Source: Paroceanicella profunda
GTDB taxonomy: Bacteria > Pseudomonadota > Alphaproteobacteria > Rhodobacterales > Rhodobacteraceae
Reading direction: 5' to 3'
Assembly: GCF_005887635.2 (NCBI RefSeq)
Contig: NZ_CP040818.1
Coordinates: forward strand, 921,001 to 985,000
DNA: 64,000 nt
The notes beneath the pieces are model-generated. The model worked only from the letters and a program-made list of their open reading frames with translations. It had not been told where the DNA came from and did no database searches. Positions within the stretch are counted from its first letter, which is position 1, and each line of letters starts with the position of its first letter. The position numbers and the translations under genes are program-made. This document shows positions 52,988 through 64,000 of this stretch, piece after piece.

Positions 52988-53857
52988 CCCTCCGATGCAT
53001 CACGCCGTTCTTTCAGCGTGAAGCGACCATGACAGGAAAGCAACTATACGAACGTTTGGTCACCTTTCAGGCGGCTCTATAAAGTTTATTTCGAAGAGAT
53101 ATTCCAATATTTACTTATATAAATATGATTATTTCAATGCGACGCCGCGAAGAACATTCACACTTCATGCTCGCCGCAAAGACACGGCTTGCTGACAGCA
53201 AATTGCATCGCCCTGCAAATGCTTGCCCGAGACATCCCCACATCCAATTCCCGTCCGGCGTGCGAACCGTCAAAAGCGCGGGGCGCCAACGAGCATCGCC
53301 GCCTATGGATGCGCGCGCGGACCGGCCTCCCCTCCTGATCCGCTTGCCAGCGGTGCCAGGGCCGGTGCGCAGGTCAGAACCTCCGAACGGATCCTTCTTC
53401 CAGGCCACCGCACAAACATTGGGGCCTCTTTCTTGTGAGCACTCAGCGTCAAAGTGAGAGTTCTCCCGGACCAGAGGACATTGGAATATGTCACGCGTTC
53501 AAGACCCTGGTCATGATACGGCCCGGACGGTTCTGTTCTCGGCGACCCCTGCAGTAACTTCCTCTCTGAAGGGGGGGATTTCGACCACTGGTCGCCAAGA
53601 TCGCTCGCTCCGTCAACCTGCACGCCAATCTTCGTGCGGTTCCGGCGGCTGTTCGCGCTGCTGGATTGCCGGCAGCGGCCGGGCGATGTGCGCGATGACG
53701 GACTTCCCGCGCGCGTGTCGTGGGGGATGACCGCGAGAATGAGCGGCAAATCCGGAGTTGCACCCCGGCCCGCGCGCTGGAGGCTTGCTTTCGCACCCCC
53801 GCCGGGGACACCTTCTGGTACAGGCGATGCCTCCACCGCAGCGCCGGAAAGGACAGC
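52988..53857. other. Gene-free region upstream of the cytochrome gene
   Basis: About 870 bp. 53060-53130 is strongly AT-rich and looks like a promoter zone. Open frames on both strands exist but have no ribosome site, domain or typical codon pattern that I can support. Confidence 0.5.
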
Positions 53858-55828
53858 ATGACCCGTCTCGCCAGCCGTCCAGCCAGCCTCGCCTGCCTCA
53901 TCCTGCTCTGGCTCGCGGGCTGGGGCCCGGGGCCCGCCCAGTCGCAGCCCGCGGGATATGTCGGCTCGCAGGCCTGTGCCGGCTGCCACGCCGACGCCAT
54001 GCAGGCCTGGGCCGATTCACATCACGCCCTCGCATGGACCCTGCCCGACGATGGCCACCTGCTGGCCGATTTCGATGACAGCAGCTTCACCCTGGGCGAC
54101 ATGTCGGTGCGCTTCCGCACCGCGCCGGACGGCACGCGACACATCGAGGTCACCGAGCTTGACGGGCGCAGCACCGATTACCCGCTGCACTCCGTGGTGG
54201 GGATCGCGCCGCTGCAGCAATACCTGGTGGAGACCGGGCCGGGCCGGCTGCAATCCTTCGACGTGGTCTGGGATACCGAGCGAAGACAGTGGTTTCACCT
54301 CTACCCCGATACCCGCCTGCCGCCCGACGACGGCCTGCACTGGACCGGCCCCTACAAGACCTGGAACAGCCGCTGCGCCACCTGTCACGCCACCGGGTTC
54401 GCAACGAATTACGATGCCCGCGCGCAGTCCTACGCCTCCACCGCGGCGGAAATCGGCGTGGGCTGCGAGGCCTGCCACGGCCCCGGCGCAGACCATCTGG
54501 CCTGGGCGCAGACCCCGGCCGCGCCAGCCCCCGCCACCCACGGGTTCAGCGCCGATCTCTCCACCAGCGCGGGGCTGATCCAGCAATGCGCCGGCTGCCA
54601 CTCGCGCCGCGAGGCGTTCCTCGACGGCAATCCCCTGCCCGGCACGCCCTACAGTGACGCCTACAGCCTGGCCCTGCTGCGCCCGGGCCTCTACGAGGCC
54701 GATGGCCAGATCCTCGACGAGGTCTATGTCTACGGCTCCTTCCTCCAGTCGAAGATGTACGCCGCCGGGGTGGATTGCGCGAATTGCCATGAGCCGCATT
54801 CCGCCCGCCTGCGGGCCGAGGGCAACGCCCTGTGCACCCAGTGCCACGCGCCGGACGCCAACGCGGATTTCCCCCGGGCCGGCCGGGCCACCTACGACAG
54901 CCCCGAACATCATCACCACGCGCCCGGCACGCCCGGCGCCCAGTGCCGCAGCTGCCACATGACCGAGCGGGTCTACATGGGCAATGACTGGCGGACGGAC
55001 CATTCCTTCCGCATCCCGCGCCCGGACCTCGCCGCCACCACCGGCGCGCCGGACGCCTGCACCACCTGCCACGCGGACCGCTCGGCGGACTGGGCGGCCA
55101 CGCGCATCGCAGAATGGTTCCCCGACGAGAGCCACCGCGGCCCGCATTACGGCGAGGTGCTGGCCCGCGGCAGGGCGAACCCCGCCGCAGCACACGCCGA
55201 GCTGTCGCTGCTGGCGCGTGACGCGGACATGCCGGGCATCGTGCGCGCCACGGCGCTCTGGCTGCTGGAACAGTCGGAGTCCGAGGAGGACGCTACCGCC
55301 CTCGCCGGCCTGCTCGACGATCCGGACCCGGTGGTGCGCGAGGCCGCCGTCGGTGTGCAGCGCCTCGCCCCGCCGCAGGTGCGCGTCCAGCGGGTGATCG
55401 GGCTGCTGGGAGATCCGTCACGCGCAGTGCGCATCGCCGCGGCGCGCGAGATGATGAACGCTCCGATCGCCCGTCTCCCGCCCCGCTACGCCGGGCAGCT
55501 GCGCCGCGCGATGGGCGAATGGCAGGAGGCGCTCGGCAGCCGGCTGGACTTCCCGGAAACCCACCTGCAGCTCGGCGGCATGGCGCTGACCAGGCGCAAC
55601 CTGCCGGCCGCGGCACAGGCTTTCCGTTCGGTGGTGGCGCTCGATCCGCAGCGCGTGGATGCCTGGGTGATGCTGGCCCGCATCGCGGCGGCGACCGAGG
55701 GCGAGGCCGCGGCCATCGCCACGCTGAACGAAGCGCTTCAGGCCGCGCCCGGCAACCTCACGCTGCTCTCGATGCGCGCCGAGCTGACCGGGCAGGCCCC
55801 GAACCTGCTGCCGCCCCCGCCGCAGTGA
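53858..55828 (+). CDS. Eight-haem cytochrome c with HEAT and TPR repeats
   Basis: 656 residues; ATG at 53858 with GAAAGGA upstream. A signal peptide (cleavage after about residue 25) exports it to the periplasm. Eight CxxCH motifs: CAGCH, CATCH, CEACH, CAGCH, CANCH, CTQCH, CRSCH, CTTCH, all within residues 35-410. The C-terminal 250 residues hold HEAT-like (ARDADMPGIVRATALWLLEQ) and TPR-like (ALTRRNLPAAAQAF) repeats. This resembles the cytochrome c554-like multihaem/TPR proteins found next to membrane or nitrogen-cycle redox modules. Its electron partner is not in the window. Confidence 0.88.
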   Translation: MTRLASRPASLACLILLWLAGWGPGPAQSQPAGYVGSQACAGCHADAMQAWADSHHALAWTLPDDGHLLADFDDSSFTLGDMSVRFRTAPDGTRHIEVTELDGRSTDYPLHSVVGIAPLQQYLVETGPGRLQSFDVVWDTERRQWFHLYPDTRLPPDDGLHWTGPYKTWNSRCATCHATGFATNYDARAQSYASTAAEIGVGCEACHGPGADHLAWAQTPAAPAPATHGFSADLSTSAGLIQQCAGCHSRREAFLDGNPLPGTPYSDAYSLALLRPGLYEADGQILDEVYVYGSFLQSKMYAAGVDCANCHEPHSARLRAEGNALCTQCHAPDANADFPRAGRATYDSPEHHHHAPGTPGAQCRSCHMTERVYMGNDWRTDHSFRIPRPDLAATTGAPDACTTCHADRSADWAATRIAEWFPDESHRGPHYGEVLARGRANPAAAHAELSLLARDADMPGIVRATALWLLEQSESEEDATALAGLLDDPDPVVREAAVGVQRLAPPQVRVQRVIGLLGDPSRAVRIAAAREMMNAPIARLPPRYAGQLRRAMGEWQEALGSRLDFPETHLQLGGMALTRRNLPAAAQAFRSVVALDPQRVDAWVMLARIAAATEGEAAAIATLNEALQAAPGNLTLLSMRAELTGQAPNLLPPPPQ

Positions 55829-55976
55829 CCCGACGCCGGCGCGCGCCGCACACGCCGGTTCACACCGGAAGGAGGGACCGGACCTCGCGCAGCCTTCTGT
55901 GCGGGGTTTGCACGGGCCCTGCGCGGCCGGCACATGGCTTACGCACGGCGGGTTTCCACCGGGGCGGCCAAGGCTG

Positions 55977-56414
55977 TTATCCCCTCGACCCGAAAGGCCA
56001 GCTCCGCCTGTCGTCCGCGACCGGCGCGGTGAGGGCAACGTAGAGGAAGGCCCCGGCCAGCCCCACATGCTCGAAGAACCCGTTCGTGGCCATGCTCCGC
56101 GCCGGGCCGCTCTCCATCTCCCAGAAACGCAGGGCCATCAGCGTGGCGGCAAGGGTGAAGGCGGCAAGGGCCAGCGCCGCGATCCGGCGGCCGTATCCGC
56201 TGACCACCATCGCCGAGGCGACCAGCTCGAAGCCGATCACCCCCACGGCGAAGAGCGGCGCCGGCGTCAGCCCGAAATGCGTCATCTCGGCCAGGGCCCC
56301 GGGGAAATCGGCGATCTTGGTCAGCGGGCCCTGGATGTAGGCGGCGCAAAGCGCCAGCAGGCAGAGCCTGCGCGCGACACGCAGGCGCGCGGGGGCGGAC
56401 GAGAGCGGCATCAT
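55977..56414 (-). CDS. DoxX family membrane protein
   Basis: 145 residues, four predicted transmembrane helices. DoxX features: RLCLLALCAAYIQGPLTKIADFPGALAEM at the N terminus, GFELVASAMVV, and FFEHVGLAGAFLYVAL at the end. Small DoxX proteins are inner-membrane components associated with redox and respiratory-stress functions. Function of this one unknown. Confidence 0.87.
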   Translation of the reverse strand: MMPLSSAPARLRVARRLCLLALCAAYIQGPLTKIADFPGALAEMTHFGLTPAPLFAVGVIGFELVASAMVVSGYGRRIAALALAAFTLAATLMALRFWEMESGPARSMATNGFFEHVGLAGAFLYVALTAPVADDRRSWPFGSRG

Positions 56415-56585
56415 CGGAAATCCTTGTCAGAAGTGGCCACGCGCGAAGGCGCGCCGGAGGGACTGCCCGGGCGCGGCAGGCATGATTGCGCCTTCACCGC
56501 ACGGGGCTTCGGCAGGCATCGGCCCCCACGGACGGGGGCCTGCCGGGCATGGCCCGCGGCGGCCCGGACGGGTGCTGCGCCGGGG

Positions 56586-56879
56586 TCAGCCCGCGTTGCG
56601 GTCCGACACCCCGGGGGCGGAACGGCCCTTTTCCGCCGGGCCGTGGGCGCTGGGAAGCTCGCCGAACAGGTGCCGCATCGAGGCACGCGAGTGGCCCTCG
56701 CTCTCGGCGGAGGTCTTCGAGGTCACCCAGCGGACCGCGGGCATCGCCTGTTCCCCGATCAGGATGCCCAGCAGCCCGACCAGCGCAACCACCGGCGGAG
56801 CCGGGGAGCGCACCTGAAGCAGGCTGTAGATGACACCGACCAACAGGCCGCACGCGAGGGAGATGAGGTAGATCTTCAT
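56586..56879 (-). CDS. XapX domain-containing membrane protein (DUF1427)
   Basis: 97 residues. MKIYLISLACGLLVGVIYSLL, RSPAPPVVALVGLLGILIGEQ is the XapX signature, two helices with the conserved RxPAPP between them. The C-terminal 45 residues are a hydrophilic extension not usual for the family. Function unknown; often near permeases. Confidence 0.9.
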   Translation of the reverse strand: MKIYLISLACGLLVGVIYSLLQVRSPAPPVVALVGLLGILIGEQAMPAVRWVTSKTSAESEGHSRASMRHLFGELPSAHGPAEKGRSAPGVSDRNAG

Positions 56880-57006
56880 GGGTGGATTCCGGAAAGGCCC
56901 GTTTCGGACAGGCGGTTGCGGGAGGGAGAGGCGGTCAGGATGCGGCCGTCGCCGGGTCGGATATTGCGGGATCGCGACATTTTCGGAACGAACGCCGCAT
57001 CGCGCG

Positions 57007-57738
57007 TCAACCGGGCTTCGCGGGCAGCGGACGGGCCAGGAACGGATGGCGCATGATCGCCAGCGTGGCCCCCAGCACGATCAGGCCCGCGAGCAGCAGC
57101 GGAACCACCAGCCCGGCGATCCGCATCAGCCCCGCCCCGATGAAGGCCCCGGCGAACATGGCCACCACGGCGCCGATGCGGCGGCGCAGGTTCGGGTCCG
57201 CGCCGCCGGCCAACGAACTGTCGGCCGCGAGCCCGGTCAGCGTGAGGGTGAGCACCGTGGTGGTGAGATCGGCAACCCCGAGCCGCCGGATGGTGGCGTT
57301 GCGAAAGCCCATCGCGAAGCCGAGACAGGCGATCGCCGCCAGCAGGAGGCCGCCCTCCGGCCCGCTGCGCAGCACCAGCCCGCCGTCACCCGCCCAGAAG
57401 CAGGACGCGGCAGCGGCCCAGATCGGCCCCGTCTCGGCGAGCGCGGAGAACAGCAGCCAGCGTCGGGGCGGCTGCGCGCGATACCGATTGGCCAGGCAGC
57501 CCGACAGCGTAGCCCCGACGAGAAACGCCAGCAGCGCCATGGCGAGGGACAGGGGCGCGAACCGGCTCTCCCCCGCCGCCGCGAACCCCAGGAACACCAC
57601 GTTCCCGGTCATGTTCGCGGTGAAGACATTGCCCAGCCCCAGAACGCTGATCGCGTCGATCATGCCCGTGGTGGCGGACAACAGCAGCAGGAATCCCGGC
57701 AGGGGCGAGGGCATCGGTGGGGCAGTCTGGTCCGGCAT
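57007..57738 (-). CDS. DUF1275 (YoaK) family membrane protein
   Basis: 243 residues from the ATG at 57738; an upstream extension of 40 codons is low-complexity. Six or so transmembrane helices with family motifs SATTGMIDAISVLGLGNVFTANMTGN, GFAMGFRNATIRRLG and LTTTVLTLTLTGLA. These are small inner-membrane transporter-like proteins of unknown substrate. Confidence 0.9.
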   Translation of the reverse strand: MPDQTAPPMPSPLPGFLLLLSATTGMIDAISVLGLGNVFTANMTGNVVFLGFAAAGESRFAPLSLAMALLAFLVGATLSGCLANRYRAQPPRRWLLFSALAETGPIWAAAASCFWAGDGGLVLRSGPEGGLLLAAIACLGFAMGFRNATIRRLGVADLTTTVLTLTLTGLAADSSLAGGADPNLRRRIGAVVAMFAGAFIGAGLMRIAGLVVPLLLAGLIVLGATLAIMRHPFLARPLPAKPG

Positions 57739-58128
57739 GGCTGGGATCGGTCTCCTCAACAGGCCGGGCCCGGCGCAGGAGCGACACTGCCCTGCCCGGC
57801 CACGGATCAACGCCACCCTGCCCGCAGCGCCGTTCCGGGGCTTGTCGAAACGGCGCATTTGCGCGAGCTGCCTGTCACGAGATGCGCAGGATGGCTCTCC
57901 GCCCTCGCGCGGCTTTCGCCGCGAGGGGCATGTTGGCGGGCGTTGTGTGTCTCCTGGCTTGGAGAACAGTCTGACCCCGGAAGGCGGACGTTTCAGGGGA
58001 GCAGGTGCGCCTCATTGCCTGGTTCGCGCCTGACGCCCCGCAGGTATATTGATGCGCGCCACAGGCCAATGTTAGTCTGATGATGATCATGACTCACGAA
58101 ATCGGGATCAGGAAAGGGGCTGGACGTC
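57739..58128. other. Intergenic region upstream of the LysR gene
   Basis: 390 bp between the divergent DUF1275 and LysR genes. It holds the promoters of both. The stretch TGATGATGATCATGA near 58079-58093 has partial dyad symmetry. No gene supported. Confidence 0.45.
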
Positions 58129-59040
58129 ATGAATTTTGATGGACGCATCCTCTCCGGCGTGGGGGTGCTGGCGGCTGTGGTGGAACGTGGCACCTTCGCC
58201 AGCGCAAGCGAAATGCTTGGACTGACGCCGTCCGGCGTTAGTCGGGCGATCTCCCGCCTGGAGGACCGCTTGGGCATCCGACTGTTCGACAGGACCACGC
58301 GATCTCTTCACCTGACCGACGAAGGAGCCCGCTTTTACGAGGCTGTTGTTGCCCATCTCGAAGGAATCGAGGAGGCAGCCGCGATTGCGTCCGGCGCGGC
58401 GCGCACTGTCCGCGGGCGCCTGAGGGTGAACGTCGATCCGTTTTTCTCCGGCCTGGTCCTGGCGCCGAACCTGCGCAGGTTCACGGAATTGTATCCGGAA
58501 CTCCAGATCGAAATCCACACGCGCGAGAGCGTCGGCGACCTAGTGTCGGAAGGGATGGATGTTGCCGTACGCTTTGGCCCGCAACCGTCCTCATCGCTCA
58601 TTTCGCGCCTCCTGCTGGAGACGCGCATTCTGACGGTTGCAGCGCCATCGTATCTCGCCTCTTACGGAAAGCCAAAACGACCTGAAGATCTGTCAGGCCA
58701 TGCCTGCATTCAGTTTCGAGATCCGCAGACAGGGCGGCCGTTTGATTGGGAGTTCCAGCGCGGGAAGACGATCCTGCCCGTGCATACGGGGGGTCCATTG
58801 CTGTTGACCGACGTCAACACGATGCTTCAGGCCTGCCTGGCCGGCTGCGGCGTAGCTCAGGTCATGTCCCTCGGCGTGCAGCATTTGATTGCGGGCGGAC
58901 ACCTTATGGAGCTCTTCCCGGATTGGCCGGGCGAGACCTTTCCCCTCTACGCAATCCATCCATCTCGGCGCCATCCTGCCGCCAAGGTTCGTGCATTCCT
59001 GGATTTTTGCGCGGAACTGGGAGAGAAAGCGCCAAAATAG
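58129..59040 (+). CDS. LysR-family transcriptional regulator
   Basis: 303 residues, CTGGACGTC upstream. N-terminal winged HTH (GVLAAVVERGTFASASEMLGLTPSGVSRAISRLEDRLG) and a LysR substrate-binding domain (about 90-300) including DVAVRFGPQPSSS and PSYLASYGKP. Member of the subgroup that regulates efflux pumps and oxidoreductases; the downstream MFS exporter is a candidate target. Confidence 0.95.
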   Translation: MNFDGRILSGVGVLAAVVERGTFASASEMLGLTPSGVSRAISRLEDRLGIRLFDRTTRSLHLTDEGARFYEAVVAHLEGIEEAAAIASGAARTVRGRLRVNVDPFFSGLVLAPNLRRFTELYPELQIEIHTRESVGDLVSEGMDVAVRFGPQPSSSLISRLLLETRILTVAAPSYLASYGKPKRPEDLSGHACIQFRDPQTGRPFDWEFQRGKTILPVHTGGPLLLTDVNTMLQACLAGCGVAQVMSLGVQHLIAGGHLMELFPDWPGETFPLYAIHPSRRHPAAKVRAFLDFCAELGEKAPK

Positions 59041-59159
59041 ATTGCGAACCGAAATGGCCCATCCCGTTATCATGGTGTTTTCAAACATCAGATTTACCCT
59101 TATCTCTCCTATAATGAGACGCTCATAACCTCTATCTTCGAAAATATACGGAGAATGTT

Positions 59160-59542
59160 CCTGTGCTCTGCGGTACATTACTGGTAAAATTTGCATCTGC
59201 CGTCGATCTGCAACGCTGGCCAAGGCGCTGATCGACGCACCGGGGCCGGGAAATCTGGGGTGCCCGCTCGGCTCGCTGGTCGGCGACCTTGCCAATCGGC
59301 CGGCGCAGCGCGCCATGCCTGCGCAGGGCTTCACTCACTGGTGCGCGATCTTCGCCGATGGTTTCGTCCGCGTGCGGGGCCCTGGCCGGCTGCGTGACAT
59401 GATCGATCCGAAGCATCCCGCCATCATGTGCCGCGCGGCCCTTCAGGGCGGGCCGTTTCTGGCCCAGGCGGAGCAAGCAACCCGCCCACTGACGCTCGCA
59501 CTGGAGATGGCGTTCGCGCAGGGTGCGGCAAAGGCGCCGTGA
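59160..59542 (+). pseudogene. TetR-family regulator remnant (C-terminal part)
   Basis: The frame ending at the TGA of 59540-59542 reads APGPGNLGCPLGSLVGDL, GFTHWCAIFADGFVRVRG and LQGGPFLAQAEQATRPLTLAL, which matches the C-terminal ligand-binding region of TetR regulators. A frame change near 59210 would join it to an upstream FASAVDLQRW segment. The N-terminal HTH is absent. It is directly upstream of the MFS gene, a common TetR-efflux pairing. Confidence 0.65.
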
Positions 59543-59743
59543 CCGGCTATGGCGTCGGATCGCCCCTCACTCGAGCATCGGCGCCTTCCGTCGCGCGGAT
59601 GTGCTCATCAGGTTTCGCCATGGCGGATCCGTTTTTCGAGCGCCTTGTTTCGTGACGTGTCAGCACGACTAACCAGACACTTCGTCACTAAGCGCATCAA
59701 TCAGCCTCTGGCATGTTGGGTCAAACCCATTCCGGAGATTAAA

Positions 59744-60970
59744 ATGTCTGAACACACTCAAAGCGAAAGCTATGAGACGGCAGTTCCGTCAACGGCTTTC
59801 ATCGGGGAGATCAAGCGGCGTTCGCCTCTTGCCGAAGCGCTTGCCGTCATCGCGCTCTCACTTGGAACATTCGCTTTCGTCAGCACGGAGCTGATGCCCA
59901 TCGGCATCCTTCCCCAGATGGCGGAAGGCGTCGGCGTATCCCTCGGGCAGGCCGGGTTCCTGGTGACTGGTTTCGCGTTGCTCGTGGCAATCGCGGCCAC
60001 ACCGTTGACGGCGGCCACCCGCCACTGGAACCGCAAATGGCTGATGCTCAGCCTTCTGCTCGCCTGCACGCTCGGCAACGTGCTGACATGCTTTGCAGAA
60101 AGCTATGCCGTGCTGCTCGCAAGCCGGCTTGTCGTTGCGGCCGCCATCGGCATCTTCTGGTCGACAGCGGCGAGCATGGCAGTGCGCATCGTCCCCCAAA
60201 AGCATGCCGTTCGCGCCACATCGGCGGTCTATGGCGGCTTGGCCCTCGCCTCCGTGCTGGGCATCCCCGCCGGCACATTTCTGGGCAATTACGCCGGCTG
60301 GCGCGTTGTTTTCGTCGCGCTGGCGGTCCTCTCCTTCGCCGTTTTCATCAAGATGTGGCTGACCCTGCCTGATCTTGCGGCACGTCACGACGGCAAGCAC
60401 AGCACCGTGTCAGAGGCATGGCGCGAGCGCCCCCTGCGCGCGGCGGTCTATGTGACGGCACTCATCATGATGGCGAATTTCCTCGCCTTCACCTACATTG
60501 CGCCGTTCCTTGAGCAGATCACGGGCTTTCAGACATCGTGGATCGGCGGCCTGCTGCTGGCCTACGGTGCCGCAGGTCTCATCGGCAATTTCGGCATCGC
60601 TCCGATCATGGCCTACGGCTATCGGCCGACGCTGTTCGTGACGATGAGCGTCCTGATCGCCAGCCTCGCCGCACTCGGCTTTGCCGGCACGAACCATGTG
60701 CTTGTGGTCGCTCTTCTCCTGATATGGGGCACGGCCTACACCGCCCTGCCGGTGCTCATGCAGACCTGGGTGTTCAAGGCCGCCGCCCATCTGAACGGAC
60801 CCGAGGCGCCGTCTTCGCTCTACGTCTCCGCCTATAACGGCGCAATCGCGGCCGGAGCCCTGATTGGAGGCGTGATCGTCGACCACGCGGGACCTTGGTC
60901 GATCATGCCGATCTCGGCACTCCTCGGCATTCCCGCCTTGCTGATTGCGCTGAAACACGCCCCGAAATGA
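59744..60970 (+). CDS. MFS transporter, AraJ/SotB-type sugar or drug efflux
   Basis: 408 residues from the ATG at 59744 with GGAGATT upstream. Twelve predicted transmembrane segments. Typical of the AraJ group: ALSLGTFAFVSTELMPIGILPQMA in helix 1, FLVTGFALLVAIAATP in helix 2, SRLVVAAAIGIFWSTAASMAVRI, and ALASVLGIPAGTFLGNYAGWRVVF. Exports sugars or drugs in antiport with protons. Substrate not determinable; likely regulated by the LysR protein or the now-broken TetR. Confidence 0.93.
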   Translation: MSEHTQSESYETAVPSTAFIGEIKRRSPLAEALAVIALSLGTFAFVSTELMPIGILPQMAEGVGVSLGQAGFLVTGFALLVAIAATPLTAATRHWNRKWLMLSLLLACTLGNVLTCFAESYAVLLASRLVVAAAIGIFWSTAASMAVRIVPQKHAVRATSAVYGGLALASVLGIPAGTFLGNYAGWRVVFVALAVLSFAVFIKMWLTLPDLAARHDGKHSTVSEAWRERPLRAAVYVTALIMMANFLAFTYIAPFLEQITGFQTSWIGGLLLAYGAAGLIGNFGIAPIMAYGYRPTLFVTMSVLIASLAALGFAGTNHVLVVALLLIWGTAYTALPVLMQTWVFKAAAHLNGPEAPSSLYVSAYNGAIAAGALIGGVIVDHAGPWSIMPISALLGIPALLIALKHAPK

Positions 60971-61260
60971 CTCGGCGTATTCCAGAATTCCAATCCTCAG
61001 GGAGACCTTCTTTGTCACGCACATTCCTCACCGGACCCGCCATACGACGGCGCCGGGCCCGACGCGCTTGCCATGAAACCACTCGCCGACGCCCAATCTC
61101 AAACCGGCAGGCTTGCGTTATGAACGAGGGACGTTCCGGGGTGCGGTCAGTCAGACTGCTGACATTTCTGGTGAGCAGGTCAGCGGAGGGAACCGGGCGG
61201 CCTCAGCGGCTCGTGCCGCCGATCGCTGTCTTCTGACAGCTGCTTTTGCGGGTCGAACGA

Positions 61261-61294
61261 CGAAGCCCCCGGCGGGGTATCGCCGGGGGCTTCG
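61261..61294. terminator. Strong hairpin downstream of the rRNA operon
   Basis: CGAAGCCCCCGGCG-GGGTAT-CGCCGGGGGCTTCG, a perfect 14-bp stem, 11 bp from the 3' end of the tRNA-fMet gene. It can serve as terminator of the minus-strand rRNA transcription unit; the T tract is poor on that strand but present (TTTT) on the plus strand. Confidence 0.75.
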
Positions 61295-61305
61295 TGGAGG
61301 TTTTC

Positions 61306-61382
<77 letters not shown>

Positions 61383-61422
61383 GTGTTTGATGTATCGTGA
61401 GGAGAGGGAATGAGGATGTATT

Positions 61423-61540
61423 GGTCTGGCGGCGACCTACTCTCCCACGTCTTGAGACGCAGTACCATTGGCGCGGCGGGTCTTATCGGCCGAGTTCGGG
61501 AAGGGATCGGGAGTTTACCTCGCGCTGTGACCACCAGACC
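61423..61540 (-). rRNA. rrf: 5S ribosomal RNA
   Basis: About 118 nt with complementary ends (GGTCTGGTGG and CCGCCAGACC) and the conserved CCGATCCCTTCCCGAACTCGG core seen on the minus strand. Located between 23S and tRNA-fMet. Ends are approximate to a few bases. Confidence 0.95.
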
Positions 61541-61694
61541 TTCGGGGGAGCCGTTTTGGCGGGCTCCTCGGAAGGTCTGGCCGTCCTGGCCTTTTGGGCC
61601 TGGACAGTGAGACGCATTTTTGCCCTTTCGGGCGTCTTTCCAAGTCTTTGTGTATCTGACCTGAGTTGGGATCGGTTGTCTTGCGACTACCGGA

Positions 61695-64000
<2,306 letters not shown>

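Noticed and set aside
53303..53989. 228-codon minus-strand open frame in the gap before the cytochrome gene
   Set aside because: No domain, Arg/Ser/Gly-rich, overlaps the cytochrome start region and lacks a ribosome site.

Overview
The window looks like a high-GC alphaproteobacterial chromosome, most likely Rhodobacterales. On the minus strand the rRNA operon reads 23S-5S-tRNA-fMet, and the flanking genes are GC-rich with alphaproteobacterial families. This assignment is inference from gene content and order; no 16S is present to test it.

Layout. 1-6421 is chromosomal backbone: a MoxR ATPase operon (DUF4129, DUF4350, MoxR, then a cut-off membrane protein), a fumarylacetoacetate-hydrolase-family enzyme divergent from a TPP-dependent acetolactate-synthase-like enzyme, and a DUF1045 two-histidine phosphoesterase-like protein. 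6476-6939 holds three tRNA-Arg-like sequences (one degenerate, one exact 5' fragment, one intact tRNA-Arg with anticodon CCG), which mark an integration hot spot.

7.3-22 kb is the conserved half of an integrative and conjugative element (ICE) of the type seen in rhizobia and sphingomonads: a ParB-like protein, DUF736, DUF932, an XRE repressor with a 37-bp palindromic operator, a DUF2285 FseA-like activator, an RdfS/AlpA-like HTH protein, a RepA-like initiator followed by iterons, DUF2840, a TraF-like S26 peptidase, a lytic transglycosylase, a DUF3363 relaxase, the TraG coupling ATPase and a ribbon-helix-helix protein. The trb mating-pore genes that usually follow are absent and no integrase is visible, so the element looks immobile or only mobilisable.

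22.5-41.6 kb is a defence-like cargo region, visibly more AT-rich in places. It has four units: (a) a Cap4-like nuclease/STAND-type NTPase/helical-repeat protein with a frameshift near its end, plus a PD-(D/E)xK partner; (b) the C-terminal half of an MmeI-like restriction-methylase cut off by an IS21-family element, followed by a tightly overlapping cassette of an EVE-like/GIY-YIG protein, an SF2 helicase and a second GIY-YIG protein; (c) a defence-type reverse transcriptase overlapping a PD-(D/E)xK nuclease gene; (d) ArdC antirestriction protein and an AlbA_2/Schlafen-type protein. 41.6-45.1 kb carries small plasmid/ICE-type proteins and a second, unrelated MobA/MobC mobilisation module on the minus strand.

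45.7-61 kb returns to chromosomal genes: a DoxX-like membrane protein, an alpha/beta hydrolase, a multi-PAS histidine kinase facing two overlapping response regulators, a decayed crotonase, an eight-haem cytochrome c with HEAT/TPR repeats, DoxX, XapX and DUF1275 membrane proteins, a LysR regulator, a TetR remnant and an MFS exporter. 61.3-64 kb is the 3' end of an rRNA operon on the minus strand.

The best candidates for under-described systems are the RT plus PD-(D/E)xK pair (36524-38903), the Cap4-STAND plus PD-(D/E)xK pair (22535-27673) and the GIY-YIG/helicase/GIY-YIG cassette (32026-36453). A set of related structured 5' leaders in front of parB-like, DUF932 and ardC genes is the best candidate cis-regulatory RNA.
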